From Brevundimonas subvibrioides ATCC 15264 (GTDB lineage: Bacteria > Pseudomonadota > Alphaproteobacteria > Caulobacterales > Caulobacteraceae), in NCBI RefSeq assembly GCF_000144605.1, contig NC_014375.1, forward strand, positions 558,001-622,000: a DNA stretch of 64,000 nt, read 5' to 3'. The notes beneath the pieces are model-generated. The model did not search any database. It saw nothing but the letters and a program-made list of their open reading frames with translations, and had not been told where the DNA came from. The position numbers were made by a program, and so were the translations under genes. This document shows positions 1 to 8,855 of this stretch, one piece after another (the first letter of the stretch is position 1; each line of letters opens with the position of its first letter).

Positions 1-542
1 CGGCCCAGCCGCCCCGCCGCGGCCTCGCCCCGGTTGAAGCTGATGAACTCGCCGTCGTTGGGTCGCAGGCGCACGCTGTTGGCGACGAAATCGATCAGGA
101 GCTCGAACCGGCCGAGCGCATCCAGGCCGATCAGGCCGTCGGACCCCAGGTCGGCGCGGGGAAAGACGGGGGCCAGGATCTGTTCGAACCGCTGGCGTCC
201 GAACTCCAGCGTCTGGATCATGACCGTGTCGACGACCGTGTCGGACGTCACGCCGTGGACGAGGGTACGCGGCCCGGGCGGCAGGGCCATGGCGCGGGCC
301 AGTTCGGTGGACAGGACGGTGCGCTCCGCTCCCGTATCGATGACGAACAGGGCCGATTGGCGCGCCTCGATCCGCACCGCGATCGACATCCGTGTCAGCA
401 GGTTGATCGACAGCGCCGTCGCGGGATCCAGGGGCGGAGCGCCCGCGGGCGCCGCCTGAAATCCGCTGCCTGTGGCCAGCAGGCCGACCGACCCCGCCAG
501 GACGTCGCGACGATCCAGCTGTGATCTCGATGCAAGTGTAAT
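1..542 (-). CDS. Exported retropepsin-like aspartic protease (partial, runs off the left edge)
   Basis: The minus strand encodes an aspartyl protease domain with the signature VIDTGAERTVLS and, about 70 residues later, GSDGLIGLDALGRF, typical of bacterial retropepsin-like proteases. The N-terminus reads QLDRRDVLAGSVGLLATGSG, a likely Tat-type export signal, and the related protein at 1061-2032 starts with the matching LDRR element. The C-terminal part lies outside the window. There is no in-frame ATG, GTG or TTG between the upstream stop (624-626) and the DTG domain except an ATG at 389, which would delete the signal peptide. The coordinates use an ATT at 540-542 preceded by AGAGGGG; the true start is uncertain. 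The domain call is firm; the substrate is unknown. Confidence 0.7.
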   Translation of the reverse strand, partial: MTLASRSQLDRRDVLAGSVGLLATGSGFQAAPAGAPPLDPATALSINLLTRMSIAVRIEARQSALFVIDTGAERTVLSTELARAMALPPGPRTLVHGVTSDTVVDTVMIQTLEFGRQRFEQILAPVFPRADLGSDGLIGLDALGRFELLIDFVANSVRLRPNDGEFISFNRGEAAAGRLG

Positions 543-725
543 GACGCGCCCCTCTGCGATCGTCTGACGCGACCTCGCACAAACTCTAGGTCGGCCCCAT
601 CGGGCTGACCAGCCGCCGTGACATCAGGCCGCCCGGAGGTCCCGGCGGACGCGAACCGCCGGGTGCGGATTTCGGAAAACCCTCAGAGCGTGTATCATCC
701 GGAACGTTCAGTGATGGAGGTTCCG

Positions 726-1064
726 ATGCTGACGATGCTCCTTCTGCTGGCCCAGACCGCCTCTGGCGAAGCCCGCCCGCCGTCACCGCCCGCACCCGGC
801 GTGCCCTCGGCCTCGATGCCGATGTACGGCCTTTCGACACCGCTATGCCGTGACACGATCACCCGCACGGACGATGCCGTCACCCCCGGTGGCGGATTGA
901 TGTGGCGCGAGGGCGATGAGCCGGTGCGGATGTATCGCCTGCTCGACCGACGGGTGAACGGCTGTCCCGCCCCGATCGTGGTCATGGACCGCGTGCCGGG
1001 ATCCAATGCCCTCGGACGTGAGGCCGTGGCCCCGGGACGGGGTGACCGTCCGATCGCCCACTAG
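726..1064 (+). CDS. Small secreted protein of unknown function
   Basis: 112 residues beginning MLTMLLLLAQTASGEA, a short hydrophobic export signal, followed by a Pro-rich linker and a compact part with two cysteines (STPLCRDTI and VNGCPAP) that could form a disulfide in the periplasm. The ATG at 726 is chosen because GGAGG lies a few bases upstream and because longer in-frame starts would put the hydrophobic stretch inside the protein. The stop codon shares the CTAG at 1061-1064 with the convergent protease gene. I do not recognise a family. Confidence 0.55.
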   Translation: MLTMLLLLAQTASGEARPPSPPAPGVPSASMPMYGLSTPLCRDTITRTDDAVTPGGGLMWREGDEPVRMYRLLDRRVNGCPAPIVVMDRVPGSNALGREAVAPGRGDRPIAH

Positions 1065-2032
1065 CCTTGCGCGGCCCCTGCGCCCTCTGGGCGGAGGGCC
1101 TCGAGGGCCAGGCGGTCGTTGGGGAAATCCAGGACCACCCGATGGAACCGGCCCATCAGGTCGCCCCCGAGCAGAAGCGCGGGCGTGGTGGCGAGATCCA
1201 GCACGTCGAAGACGTGCAGATCGGCAAACAGCAGAGGCGTCGCGCCCATGCGCTGACCCGCGATTTCCAGGCCCTCGACCGCCGCCCGGGTCGCGGGTCT
1301 GGTCAGGCCGGGCGTGTCATAGATCGCCACAGGCGTCGATGGGCCGACACTGGGCCCCGCGGAGTCTGACAGAAGGGTACGAAGCGCGCTGTTGCCGACC
1401 GAGTGCTGGGCACCGCTGTCGACGAAGATCCAGAACGGCAGGTCGCCGACACGCCCCACGCGGGCGATCAACTGGCCGGCTTGCCGGCGTCCGGCCCGGA
1501 ACCAGCGGGGTGGAATGCGCGTGCCGGTCGCTTCGGTCGGACCGCCATCGCCGACCGCCATGGCCTGGTTGGAGACTTCAGCCTGGCCCCGGTCGATGTA
1601 AAAGGTCAGCTTGAACTCCGAGAGCAGGTCCAGGCCGATCAGCCCGTCGCTCGACAGCAGGTCACGCCGCGCAACGGGCAGGGTCAGGCCACTGTAGGTC
1701 TGGATGCTGAATCTCAGTTCACGGAGGCCGACGGTCGACAGGCTGGCCGGCGCGGTGACGCCGTTGATCTGGGTCACGCCGGTCTCGGCCAAGCCCAGCC
1801 GCGCGACGAGGCTGTCGGCCACCATCGAGCGTTGACTGCCGCTGTCGACGCCGAAGACGAACGGGCCCTGACCGTTGACCCGGACGGCAGCGCCGATGCG
1901 CGCGTAGCGATACCGCGATGGACGCAGGGCGACGATCTCGGGTTCCTGAGCCGTCGCGGCCCGGGCGAACGACCGGGGGGAGAGGGCCGCGGCGGCCGTG
2001 GCCGTCGCGATCAGGTGTCTGCGATCCAGCAT
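1061..2032 (-). CDS. Exported aspartic protease with two retropepsin-like lobes
   Basis: 323 residues. The start at 2032 (MLDRRHLIATATAAAAL) is preceded by GGAGAG, and the N-terminus is a likely Tat-type signal. Two aspartyl-protease signatures are visible: GVDSGSQRSMV near residue 60 and FVDSGAQHSVGNS near residue 200. Each is followed by a glycine-rich hydrophobic segment (SSDGLIGLDLLSEF and TTPALLLGGDLMGRF). One chain therefore carries both catalytic Asp motifs, like a pseudo-dimeric pepsin fold, whereas simple retropepsins carry one and dimerise. It is related to the partial gene at 1-542, so the two are probably a local duplication. It is likely periplasmic; the substrate is unknown. Confidence 0.85.
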   Translation of the reverse strand: MLDRRHLIATATAAAALSPRSFARAATAQEPEIVALRPSRYRYARIGAAVRVNGQGPFVFGVDSGSQRSMVADSLVARLGLAETGVTQINGVTAPASLSTVGLRELRFSIQTYSGLTLPVARRDLLSSDGLIGLDLLSEFKLTFYIDRGQAEVSNQAMAVGDGGPTEATGTRIPPRWFRAGRRQAGQLIARVGRVGDLPFWIFVDSGAQHSVGNSALRTLLSDSAGPSVGPSTPVAIYDTPGLTRPATRAAVEGLEIAGQRMGATPLLFADLHVFDVLDLATTPALLLGGDLMGRFHRVVLDFPNDRLALEALRPEGAGAAQG

Positions 2033-2097
2033 GGCGTTCTCTCCGGAAAACCCATCTTCAGGTTGCAGGCCGAGAGAACAGCGTTCTGGCGTTGTAA

Positions 2098-3042
2098 TCA
2101 AGCCCTCGGATGGGCGGCCGCGTAGGCTCCGAGCAGATGGGCGGCGTCGACGGCGGTGTATTTCTGGGTCGTAGACAGGCTGGCGTGACCCAGCAGTTCC
2201 TGGATCGAGCGCAGGTCGGCCCCGGCCCCCAGAAGATGGGTGGCGAAGCTGTGGCGCAGGGCGTGGGGCGTGGCGCTGGCGGGCAGGCCGAGGCGGCCGC
2301 GCAGTCTCTGCACCGTCGCCTGCACGTGCCGGGCGCTCAGCGCGCCGCCGCGGCGGGCGCGGAACAGGGCATCCGGAGGGGACAGCGGAAAGGGCTGGGC
2401 GGCCAGGGCGGCGTCCACCGCCGAGCGGACCACGGGCAGGACCGGGACCAGACGGGTCTTTCCGCCCTTGCCGGTGATGCGCAGGGTCTCGGGCAGGGGC
2501 GCGTCGGCCCGGGTCAGGGACAGGGCCTCGGAAATCCGCAGGCCGCAGCCATAGAGCAGCGACAGGACGGCGGTGTCCCGCAACGCCTCCCAGGGCTCCA
2601 CGTCGGGGTCCAGGCCGGGCTCGGCCAGCAGGCCGCGCGCCTGGTCGGCACTGACCGGCCGGGGCAGGGTCGCCTTGACCCGGGGGCCGCGCACCAGGGC
2701 CAGCTGCGGGGCCGGCGTGTCGCAGCGCCGGTCGAGGAAGACATGGAAGGTGCGGATGGCCGACAGGGTCTGGCTCAGCGAGCGGGCGTTGAGGGGATGG
2801 TCGCCCGACCGGCGCTCGGCCAGATGGGCGCGCAGTTCGGCGGCGGTCACGGTGCCGAGGTCCGGCAGGCGCTGGGCCTCGCCGCGATGGCGTTCGAGGA
2901 AGGCCAGATACTGGCGGCCGATGTGGCCATAGGCTTCGAGCGTGCGGGGGGACAGCCGACGCTCGTGCGCCAGATGCTCCAGCCAGGCGGCGAGCGCCCC
3001 GGCGGCGGTCAGGTCGGGCCCGCCTAGTTGAGGATGGGCCAT
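2098..3042 (-). CDS. xerC: Tyrosine recombinase XerC
   Basis: 314 residues, usual length for XerC/XerD. It has the N-terminal SAM-like DNA-binding half (AAWLEHLAHERRLSPRTLEAY) and the C-terminal catalytic half with all expected residues: Arg in GCGLRISEAL, Lys in TGKGGKTRLVP, His-x-x-Arg in HALRHSFATHLL, His in LGHASL and the nucleophile Tyr in TTQKYTAVD. Xer recombinases resolve chromosome dimers at dif with FtsK. The start at 3042 (MAHPQLGG) lies inside the end of the upstream DUF484 gene, a 19-base overlap suggesting coupled translation. DUF484-xerC linkage is common in proteobacteria and favours XerC over XerD. Confidence 0.92.
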   Translation of the reverse strand: MAHPQLGGPDLTAAGALAAWLEHLAHERRLSPRTLEAYGHIGRQYLAFLERHRGEAQRLPDLGTVTAAELRAHLAERRSGDHPLNARSLSQTLSAIRTFHVFLDRRCDTPAPQLALVRGPRVKATLPRPVSADQARGLLAEPGLDPDVEPWEALRDTAVLSLLYGCGLRISEALSLTRADAPLPETLRITGKGGKTRLVPVLPVVRSAVDAALAAQPFPLSPPDALFRARRGGALSARHVQATVQRLRGRLGLPASATPHALRHSFATHLLGAGADLRSIQELLGHASLSTTQKYTAVDAAHLLGAYAAAHPRA

Positions 3043-3737
3043 CGCTCGGCCGTGCGTTCGACGACCCGGGCGATGAAGGCGACCAGTTCGCAGCCCATGC
3101 CGGGCGTGAAGCCCTCCTCCTCGGGCGAGCCGAAGGCGCAGAGGGCGTGGCGGGCCTGATCGTTGCGTTCGCCGCCCAGGGTCGGGGCCATGCGGATCAA
3201 GGCGACGGAGCGGATGTCGCCGGATGCGGGTCCGAACAGGTCCAGCCCCTCGAACATGGGGCCCAGCCAGGTCAGGCCATGGTCGCCCAGCAGGCCATCG
3301 ACGCCGCCGACCTCCAGCAGCCTCCAGCCGAAGGGGGCGCTGCCCGGCTTCTCGACCGCGATCGCGGCCCCGGACAGACCGAACCGGCCCTGCGCCGCCG
3401 CGTCGAGGCGGCGGGCGAGGTCGGAATGGTTGCGGGCTTCCAGCAGGTCGAGCGCCGCGACATGGGTCTGGGTCTGGGCGGCGAAGTTGGCGCGCGCGAT
3501 GGACTCGATGCGTTTTCGGGCGTCCGCCTCGCGCTCGGCCGCTTCTTCCAGTTTCGTCAGGGCGGCGCGGCCGAACTCGACGACGTTGCGGCCATGGGGC
3601 TTCAGTCCGATCTCCTCCAACAGGGACCGGTCGTCGGCGATCGTCTGGGGGTTGGCCTGCAGCCAGGCGCGCACCTCGGGCCAGTGAAGGCCTTCGGACG
3701 GGGCGAACAGGTCGGCGGTCTGGTCCTTTGACGTCAC
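3024..3737 (-). CDS. DUF484 family protein
   Basis: 237 residues matching DUF484 (GAF-like) proteins: an N-terminal helical part (WPEVRAWLQANPQTIADDRSLLEEIGL), a coiled-coil-like segment (LTKLEEAAEREADARKRIESI), then a GAF-type domain ending in a conserved block around ALCAFGSPEEEGFTPGMG. The start is the GTG at 3737 with AGGAG upstream; a longer in-frame ATG form lacks a ribosome site. It overlaps xerC by 19 bases. The biochemical role of DUF484 is not established; the conserved linkage suggests an accessory role with the recombinase, which is inference. Confidence 0.85.
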   Translation of the reverse strand: MTSKDQTADLFAPSEGLHWPEVRAWLQANPQTIADDRSLLEEIGLKPHGRNVVEFGRAALTKLEEAAEREADARKRIESIARANFAAQTQTHVAALDLLEARNHSDLARRLDAAAQGRFGLSGAAIAVEKPGSAPFGWRLLEVGGVDGLLGDHGLTWLGPMFEGLDLFGPASGDIRSVALIRMAPTLGGERNDQARHALCAFGSPEEEGFTPGMGCELVAFIARVVERTAERWPILN

Positions 3738-3768
3738 GCGGCACTCCTGTCCGGAGCGCCGGACGCGA

Positions 3769-4422
3769 TTACAGGATCGACTGGCCGGTCTTGCCCCAGT
3801 CGGCCAGGAAGGCATCAAGCCCCTTGTCGGTTAACGGGTGCTTGACCAGGGCCTTGAAAGTGTCGGCCGGCAGGGTGGCGGCGTCGGCCCCGGCGATCGC
3901 GGCGGCCGAGACGTGACCCGGATGACGCAGGGACGCGGCGAGAATTTGAGTCTCGAAGCCGTGGACGTCGTAAAGGACGCGGATGTCTTCCAGCAGTTCG
4001 ATTCCGTTCGCCCCGTGGTCGTCCAGCCGGCCGACGAACGGCGAGACGAAGGTCGCGCCCGCCTTGGCGGCCAGCAGGGCCTGGGCGGTCGAGAAGCACA
4101 GGGTGACGTTGGTGCGGATGCCCTTGTCGGCGAAGGTGCGCGTGGCGCGCAGCCCGTCCCAGGTCAGGGGCAGTTTGACGACGACGTTCGGCGCGATGGC
4201 GGCCAGCTTGTCGCCTTCCTTGACCATGGTCTCGAAGTCGGTGGCCACCGCCTCGGCGCTGATCGGCCCCTCGACGAGGGCGCAGATCTCGGCGATGACC
4301 TCGGCGATGTTGCGACCGGATTTGGCGATCAGCGAGGGATTGGTGGTGACGCCGTCGACCATGCCGGTGGGCAGCATGTCCTTGATGACGGCGACGTCGG
4401 CGGTGTCGAGAAAGAGTTTCAT
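3769..4422 (-). CDS. tal: Transaldolase, small TalC/fructose-6-phosphate aldolase type
   Basis: 217 residues, the length of the short transaldolase subfamily. The N-terminus [10 protein letters not shown] and the [14 protein letters not shown] motif are diagnostic, and the Schiff-base lysine sits in [13 protein letters not shown]. Further family blocks are [11 protein letters not shown] and [24 protein letters not shown]. It would move dihydroxyacetone units between sugar phosphates in the non-oxidative pentose phosphate pathway; close relatives act as fructose-6-phosphate aldolases, and sequence alone does not separate the two. It is divergent from priA with only 30 bases between the start codons. 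Confidence 0.88.
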   Translation of the reverse strand: MKLFLDTADVAVIKDMLPTGMVDGVTTNPSLIAKSGRNIAEVIAEICALVEGPISAEAVATDFETMVKEGDKLAAIAPNVVVKLPLTWDGLRATRTFADKGIRTNVTLCFSTAQALLAAKAGATFVSPFVGRLDDHGANGIELLEDIRVLYDVHGFETQILAASLRHPGHVSAAAIAGADAATLPADTFKALVKHPLTDKGLDAFLADWGKTGQSIL

Positions 4423-4452
4423 GCGGCGTGTTCTAGCCGACGGGCCGGGCCT

Positions 4453-6615
4453 GTGAAAGTCGCCTCCGTCCTCATTCCCCTGCCGGTCCACGAAGCCTTC
4501 GATTACGAGGTGCCCGAGGCGATGGCGCTCGCGCGCGGCGACCAGGTGGCCGTGCCGCTGGGGCCGCGGATGATGCGGGGCATCGTCGCCGAGGTTCGCG
4601 AGACGACGGGCTCGAACCGGCGGCTGAAGGTGGTCGAGACGCGGCTGGACGATCCGCCCCTGCCGCCGGGCACGGTCGACTTCGTCGAATGGGCGGCCCG
4701 CTGGACGCTCAGTCCGCCCGGCGAGATGGCGGCCACGGCCCTGAAGGGGCTGCGCGCGCCGAGACCCCGGCCCGAGCGACGGCTGCGGCGCGTCGGAGAC
4801 CGGACGCCGGCCCGGCCGACCGCGGGACGGACGGCGGTGCTCGCGGCGCTGGGCGAGGCCGCGATGCCCGGTCCGGATCTGGCGCGCGCGGCAGGAGTCT
4901 CGTCGGCGGTGATCAAGGGTCTGGTCGACGAGGGCGTGCTGGAGGTCATCGAGACCCTGGCCGACGCGGCCTTCGACGCGCCCGACCCCGCCCATGCGCC
5001 GGCCACCCTGAACGCCGACCAGGGGGCGGCGGCGGATGCGATCGCGGCGGCCACGGCGGCGGGCGGGTTCAGGCCCTTCCTGCTGGACGGGGTCACCGGC
5101 TCGGGCAAGACCGAGGCCTATCTGGAGGCGGTGGCGCGGACCCTGGCCGCCGACCCGGCCGCCCAGATCCTGATCCTGCTGCCCGAGATCGCCCTGACCC
5201 AGGACCTGATCGCGCGCATCACCGCCCGGTTCGGCGCGGCCCCGGCGGAATGGCATTCGGGCGTCGCCCCGCCGAAGCGCCGCCGGGTGTGGGAGGCGGT
5301 GGTCGCAGGCCGATGCAGCATCGTCGTCGGGGCCCGGTCGGCCCTGTTCCTGCCCTTCCCCAACCTGAAGCTAGTGATCGTCGACGAGGAGCACGACGGC
5401 TCGTTCAAACAGGAGGACGGCCTCGTCTATCACGGCCGCGACCTGGCGGTGGCGCGGGCGCGGATCGAGGGGGCTGTCGTGGTCCTGGCCTCGGCCACGC
5501 CGTCGCTGGAGACCCTGTGGAATGCGCAAGGCCAGCGCTACGGCTGGCTGAAGCTGTCCAGCCGGCACGGGGCGGCTCAGCTTCCGGACATCCAGCTGCT
5601 GGACCTGCGCCAGTGCCCTCCCGATCCCCAGACCTGGCTGTCCCAGCCCCTGCGCGAGGCGATCGCCCAGACCCTGATGGCGGGCGAGCAGACCCTGCTG
5701 TTCCTGAACCGGCGGGGCTATGCGCCCGTGGTGCTGTGCCGGGCCTGCGGGCATCGGATGACCTCGCCCGACACCGACAGCTGGCTGGTCGAGCATCGCT
5801 ATACCGGCCGGCTGGTCTGCCACCTGACCGGCTTCACCATGGCCCGGCCCCGGATCTGTCCGTCCTGCGGGGCCGAGGACTCGCTGGTCTCGGTCGGGCC
5901 GGGGGTGGAGCGGGTCGAGGAGGAGGTGCGCCAGCTGTTTCCCGAGGCGCGGACGGCCGTGTTCAGTTCCGACACCGTGCCGGACGCAAGGGCAGCCCGG
6001 GCCCTGATCCAGCGGATGACGGAGGGGGAGATCGACATCCTGGTGGCGACCCAGGCGGCGGCCAAGGGCCACAACTTCCCCCTGCTGACCCTGGTCGGGG
6101 TGGTCGATGCCGATCTGGGTCTGAGGGGCGGTGACCTGCGCGCCGCCGAGCGGACCTATCAACTGTTGACCCAGGCGACGGGCCGGGCGGGACGGGCGGA
6201 TCGTCCGGGCCGGGCCATCCTCCAGACCTGGACCCCCGAACATCCCGTGCTGATGGCGCTGGCGAAAGGCGACCGCGACGGCTTCGTGGAGGCGGAAATG
6301 GCGGAGCGGGAGGCTGCGACCCTGCCGCCGCACGGGCGGCTGGCGGCGCTGATCCTGTCGGGCGTCGACGCGATGGCGGTCGAGAAGGTCGCCGCCGATC
6401 TGGCCGCCGCCATCCCCAATGCCGAACGGCTGGAGGTCTATGGTCCGGCGGATGCCCCGCTGGGCCTGATCCGGGGGCGAAGGCGCAAGCGGCTGCTGGT
6501 CCGGGCCGACCGCGACGTGGACCTGCAGGGCTTCCTGCGGGCCTGGCTGGCACGGGTGAAGGTGCCAGGCTCGGTCCGGGTGACGGTCGACGTCGACCCC
6601 TACAGCTTCCTCTGA
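4453..6615 (+). CDS. priA: Primosomal protein N' (replication restart helicase PriA)
   Basis: 720 residues from a GTG at 4453. The N-terminal DNA-binding domain ([19 protein letters not shown]) is followed by a superfamily 2 helicase core with Walker [12 protein letters not shown] (about residues 214-224), DEEH and [10 protein letters not shown], and late helicase motifs around [13 protein letters not shown]. PriA reloads DnaB at stalled forks. The zinc region is degenerate: the first pair CRAC (429, 432) and last pair CPSC (469, 472) are kept, the second pair is replaced by TSPDTD, and the third keeps only Cys456 (VCHLTG). The spacing to the divergent transaldolase is 30 bases, so the leader must be very short or promoters overlap the genes. 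Confidence 0.95.
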   Translation: MKVASVLIPLPVHEAFDYEVPEAMALARGDQVAVPLGPRMMRGIVAEVRETTGSNRRLKVVETRLDDPPLPPGTVDFVEWAARWTLSPPGEMAATALKGLRAPRPRPERRLRRVGDRTPARPTAGRTAVLAALGEAAMPGPDLARAAGVSSAVIKGLVDEGVLEVIETLADAAFDAPDPAHAPATLNADQGAAADAIAAATAAGGFRPFLLDGVTGSGKTEAYLEAVARTLAADPAAQILILLPEIALTQDLIARITARFGAAPAEWHSGVAPPKRRRVWEAVVAGRCSIVVGARSALFLPFPNLKLVIVDEEHDGSFKQEDGLVYHGRDLAVARARIEGAVVVLASATPSLETLWNAQGQRYGWLKLSSRHGAAQLPDIQLLDLRQCPPDPQTWLSQPLREAIAQTLMAGEQTLLFLNRRGYAPVVLCRACGHRMTSPDTDSWLVEHRYTGRLVCHLTGFTMARPRICPSCGAEDSLVSVGPGVERVEEEVRQLFPEARTAVFSSDTVPDARAARALIQRMTEGEIDILVATQAAAKGHNFPLLTLVGVVDADLGLRGGDLRAAERTYQLLTQATGRAGRADRPGRAILQTWTPEHPVLMALAKGDRDGFVEAEMAEREAATLPPHGRLAALILSGVDAMAVEKVAADLAAAIPNAERLEVYGPADAPLGLIRGRRRKRLLVRADRDVDLQGFLRAWLARVKVPGSVRVTVDVDPYSFL

Positions 6616-6642
6616 TCCCCTTCCGGACGGGCGGGGATCAGA
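6611..6642. terminator. Shared hairpin between convergent priA and PBP genes
   Basis: TCTGATCCCC at 6611-6620 pairs with GGGGATCAGA at 6633-6642, a perfect 10-bp stem with a 12-base loop. Both stop codons lie in the stem: TGA of priA at 6613-6615 and TGA of the PBP gene as TCA at 6638-6640. No T-run follows on either strand, so termination is plausible but unproven. Confidence 0.5.
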
Positions 6643-8719
6643 AGAACAGCGGGTTGGCCGGCTTCTCGGGCAGGGGCTCGGGCTCCGGGCGCTGGTCCGG
6701 CGGGTCGTCGCGGCGGTTGGCGGGCGGGGTGTCGCGACGCTCCGGGGTGGGTTTTTCGGGCTGATAGGGTTCGCCCTGGGTCGGGTCGACCGGATCAATG
6801 GGGGTGCCGTCGCCGAACGGGTCCTCGACCGCCCCCATCAGGTCGCCGATCGGATCGGGCGAGACCCAGCCCTCGGGCATGGCCGGGCCGTTGGGAATGG
6901 GCTGGACGTTCAGGCGCGGCAGGGCGGCCTCCATGAAGGCCTTCCAGATGGCGGCGGGCGCGGCCCCGCCGGTGACGCCGCGCATGGCGGTGTTGTCGTC
7001 CTTGCCGACCCAGACGGCGGCGACGAAGCCGCCGGTGTAGCCGACGAACCAGGCGTCCTTGTAGTCCGAGGTCGTGCCCGTCTTGCCGGCCAGATCGCGT
7101 CCGGAAATCTGCACCGAGCGCGCCGTGCCGCCCGTGACCACGCCGCGCATCATCTGGTTCATGTAGTAGAGCGACGGATTGTTGATGGCCTGACCGGCGG
7201 CAGAATCGCGGCCGGCGCGCTGGTAGATGACGCGACCCTGCGGCGTGCGGATGCGGCTGATGCCATAGGCGTCGACGCGGCGGCCGCCGTTGGCGAAGGC
7301 GTCATAGGCGGTGGCCATGTCGATGGGCGAGACCTCGACCGCCCCCAGCGCCATGGCCGGTTCCAGCCCGATGCGCGAGCTGATGCCCAGGCGGCGGGCC
7401 GCGCGGGCGACGCTGTCGCGCCCGATCTGGTCGGCGACATAGGCGGCCACGGTGTTGATCGACTGGGCCATGGCATTGGCCATGGTCGTGTCGCCGATGA
7501 AGTTGCCGGAATAGTTGCGCGGGCTCCAGTTGCCGATGCGGACCGGCTCGTCGACCACGGGCGTCTGGGGGGTGTATCCGGCCTCCATGGCGGCCAGATA
7601 GACGAAGGGCTTGAAGGCCGATCCGGCCTGGCGCCGGGCGTCGACCGCGCGGTTGAACTGGCTGTCGGCATAGGAGGCCCCGCCGATCATGGCGCGGACC
7701 CGGCCGTCGCCGTCCAGCGCCACCAGCGCCGCCTGCTGCACGCCGCGCGAGGCGTCGCGCTCGAGGATGCGGTGCACCGCCCGTTCGGCCGAGGTCTGAA
7801 GCGTCAGGTCCAGCGTGGTCTCGACCACCATGTCCTCGGTCGGTTCGCCGACCAGGCCGCGGATTTCCTTGTCCAGCCAGTCGATGAAGTACTGGGCGTG
7901 CTGGGTCGCCAGGGTGCGCGACACCCGGACGGGTTCCAGCACCGCGGCCGCGCGCTGCGCCGGGGTGATGACGCCGGTCGCCTCCATCTGGTCCAGCACG
8001 ACGGTGGCGCGGCCGGCCGCCCGCTCGCTCTCGGACACGGGTGAATAGCGCGAGGGTGCCTTGAGCAGCCCGGCCAGAAGCGCGGCCTCGCCCACGGTCA
8101 GGTCCTTGGCCGACTTGTCGAAATAGCGTTGCGACGCCGCCTCGATGCCATAGGCCCCGGCGCCGAAATAGACGCGGTTCAGATAGAGGGCGAGGATCTC
8201 CTGCTTGGAAAACTTCAGCTCCAGCCAGACGGCCAGCATCAGCTCCTGCACCTTGCGGCGGATGTTCTGGTCGGGGGTCAGGAACAGGTTCTTGGCCAGC
8301 TGCTGGGTCAGGGTCGAGCCGCCCTGGACGACGCGTCCGGCCCGCATGTTCCGGGCCATGGCCCGCGTCATGCCGATGGGGTCGAAGCCCGGGTGCCAGT
8401 AGAAGCGGCGGTCCTCGATGGCGATGAAGGCGGCGGGCACATAGTCGGGCAGGGCGGCCAGATCGGCGGGCGGGGCCTGCTGTGACCCGCGCGTGGCGAT
8501 CAGGGCCCCGTTGCGATCCAGATAGGTGATGGAGGGCTGGCGATCGACGTTGTAGAGCGCCGAGGTGTCGGGCAGGCCGCGGGCGAACACGGCGAAGAAG
8601 ACGACCAGGAAGATCAGGCCCCAGACCGCCAGGACCGACGACCAATAAAAGAAGCGCTGCAGAGGCGTGCGCTGTGCCCCGCCGCCTGCGTTTCTCGCCC
8701 CGAAACCCGGACCCGCCAT
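6638..8719 (-). CDS. Class A penicillin-binding protein (PBP1A type)
   Basis: 693 residues from ATG at 8719, preceded by GAGG. Cytoplasmic tail, then one membrane segment (VLAVWGLIFLVVFFAVFA). The glycosyltransferase 51 domain shows EDRRFYWHPGFD and GGSTLTQQLAKNLFL. The transpeptidase domain has the nucleophile Ser in GSAFKPF (SxxK), SIN (SxN) and KTGTTSDYKDAWF (KTG). The C-terminus is a Pro/Asp/Glu-rich tail of about 70 residues, probably disordered. The enzyme polymerises and crosslinks peptidoglycan in the periplasm. Several class A PBPs usually exist in a genome, so a precise symbol is not given. Confidence 0.93.
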   Translation of the reverse strand: MAGPGFGARNAGGGAQRTPLQRFFYWSSVLAVWGLIFLVVFFAVFARGLPDTSALYNVDRQPSITYLDRNGALIATRGSQQAPPADLAALPDYVPAAFIAIEDRRFYWHPGFDPIGMTRAMARNMRAGRVVQGGSTLTQQLAKNLFLTPDQNIRRKVQELMLAVWLELKFSKQEILALYLNRVYFGAGAYGIEAASQRYFDKSAKDLTVGEAALLAGLLKAPSRYSPVSESERAAGRATVVLDQMEATGVITPAQRAAAVLEPVRVSRTLATQHAQYFIDWLDKEIRGLVGEPTEDMVVETTLDLTLQTSAERAVHRILERDASRGVQQAALVALDGDGRVRAMIGGASYADSQFNRAVDARRQAGSAFKPFVYLAAMEAGYTPQTPVVDEPVRIGNWSPRNYSGNFIGDTTMANAMAQSINTVAAYVADQIGRDSVARAARRLGISSRIGLEPAMALGAVEVSPIDMATAYDAFANGGRRVDAYGISRIRTPQGRVIYQRAGRDSAAGQAINNPSLYYMNQMMRGVVTGGTARSVQISGRDLAGKTGTTSDYKDAWFVGYTGGFVAAVWVGKDDNTAMRGVTGGAAPAAIWKAFMEAALPRLNVQPIPNGPAMPEGWVSPDPIGDLMGAVEDPFGDGTPIDPVDPTQGEPYQPEKPTPERRDTPPANRRDDPPDQRPEPEPLPEKPANPLFF

Positions 8720-8772
8720 CAATATCCTCGAGCTGATCCAGCCGTCATAGCCGGTCGCGCCGTCTACTGAAA

Positions 8773-8792
8773 CGCCGTTCCCGTGAACGGCG
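8773..8792 (-). terminator. Short hairpin between methyltransferase and PBP genes
   Basis: CGCCGTTC and GAACGGCG form a perfect 8-bp stem with a four-base loop. On the minus strand it is followed by TTTCAG, a weak T-tract, so it could end the upstream hydrolase-methyltransferase transcript or shape the PBP leader. Confidence 0.35.
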
Positions 8793-8855
8793 CATGAAGA
8801 CCTCACGCCACCGTGATCGGGCTTTCGGCCGAAATGAGGGCGCCGGGGTTAACGC

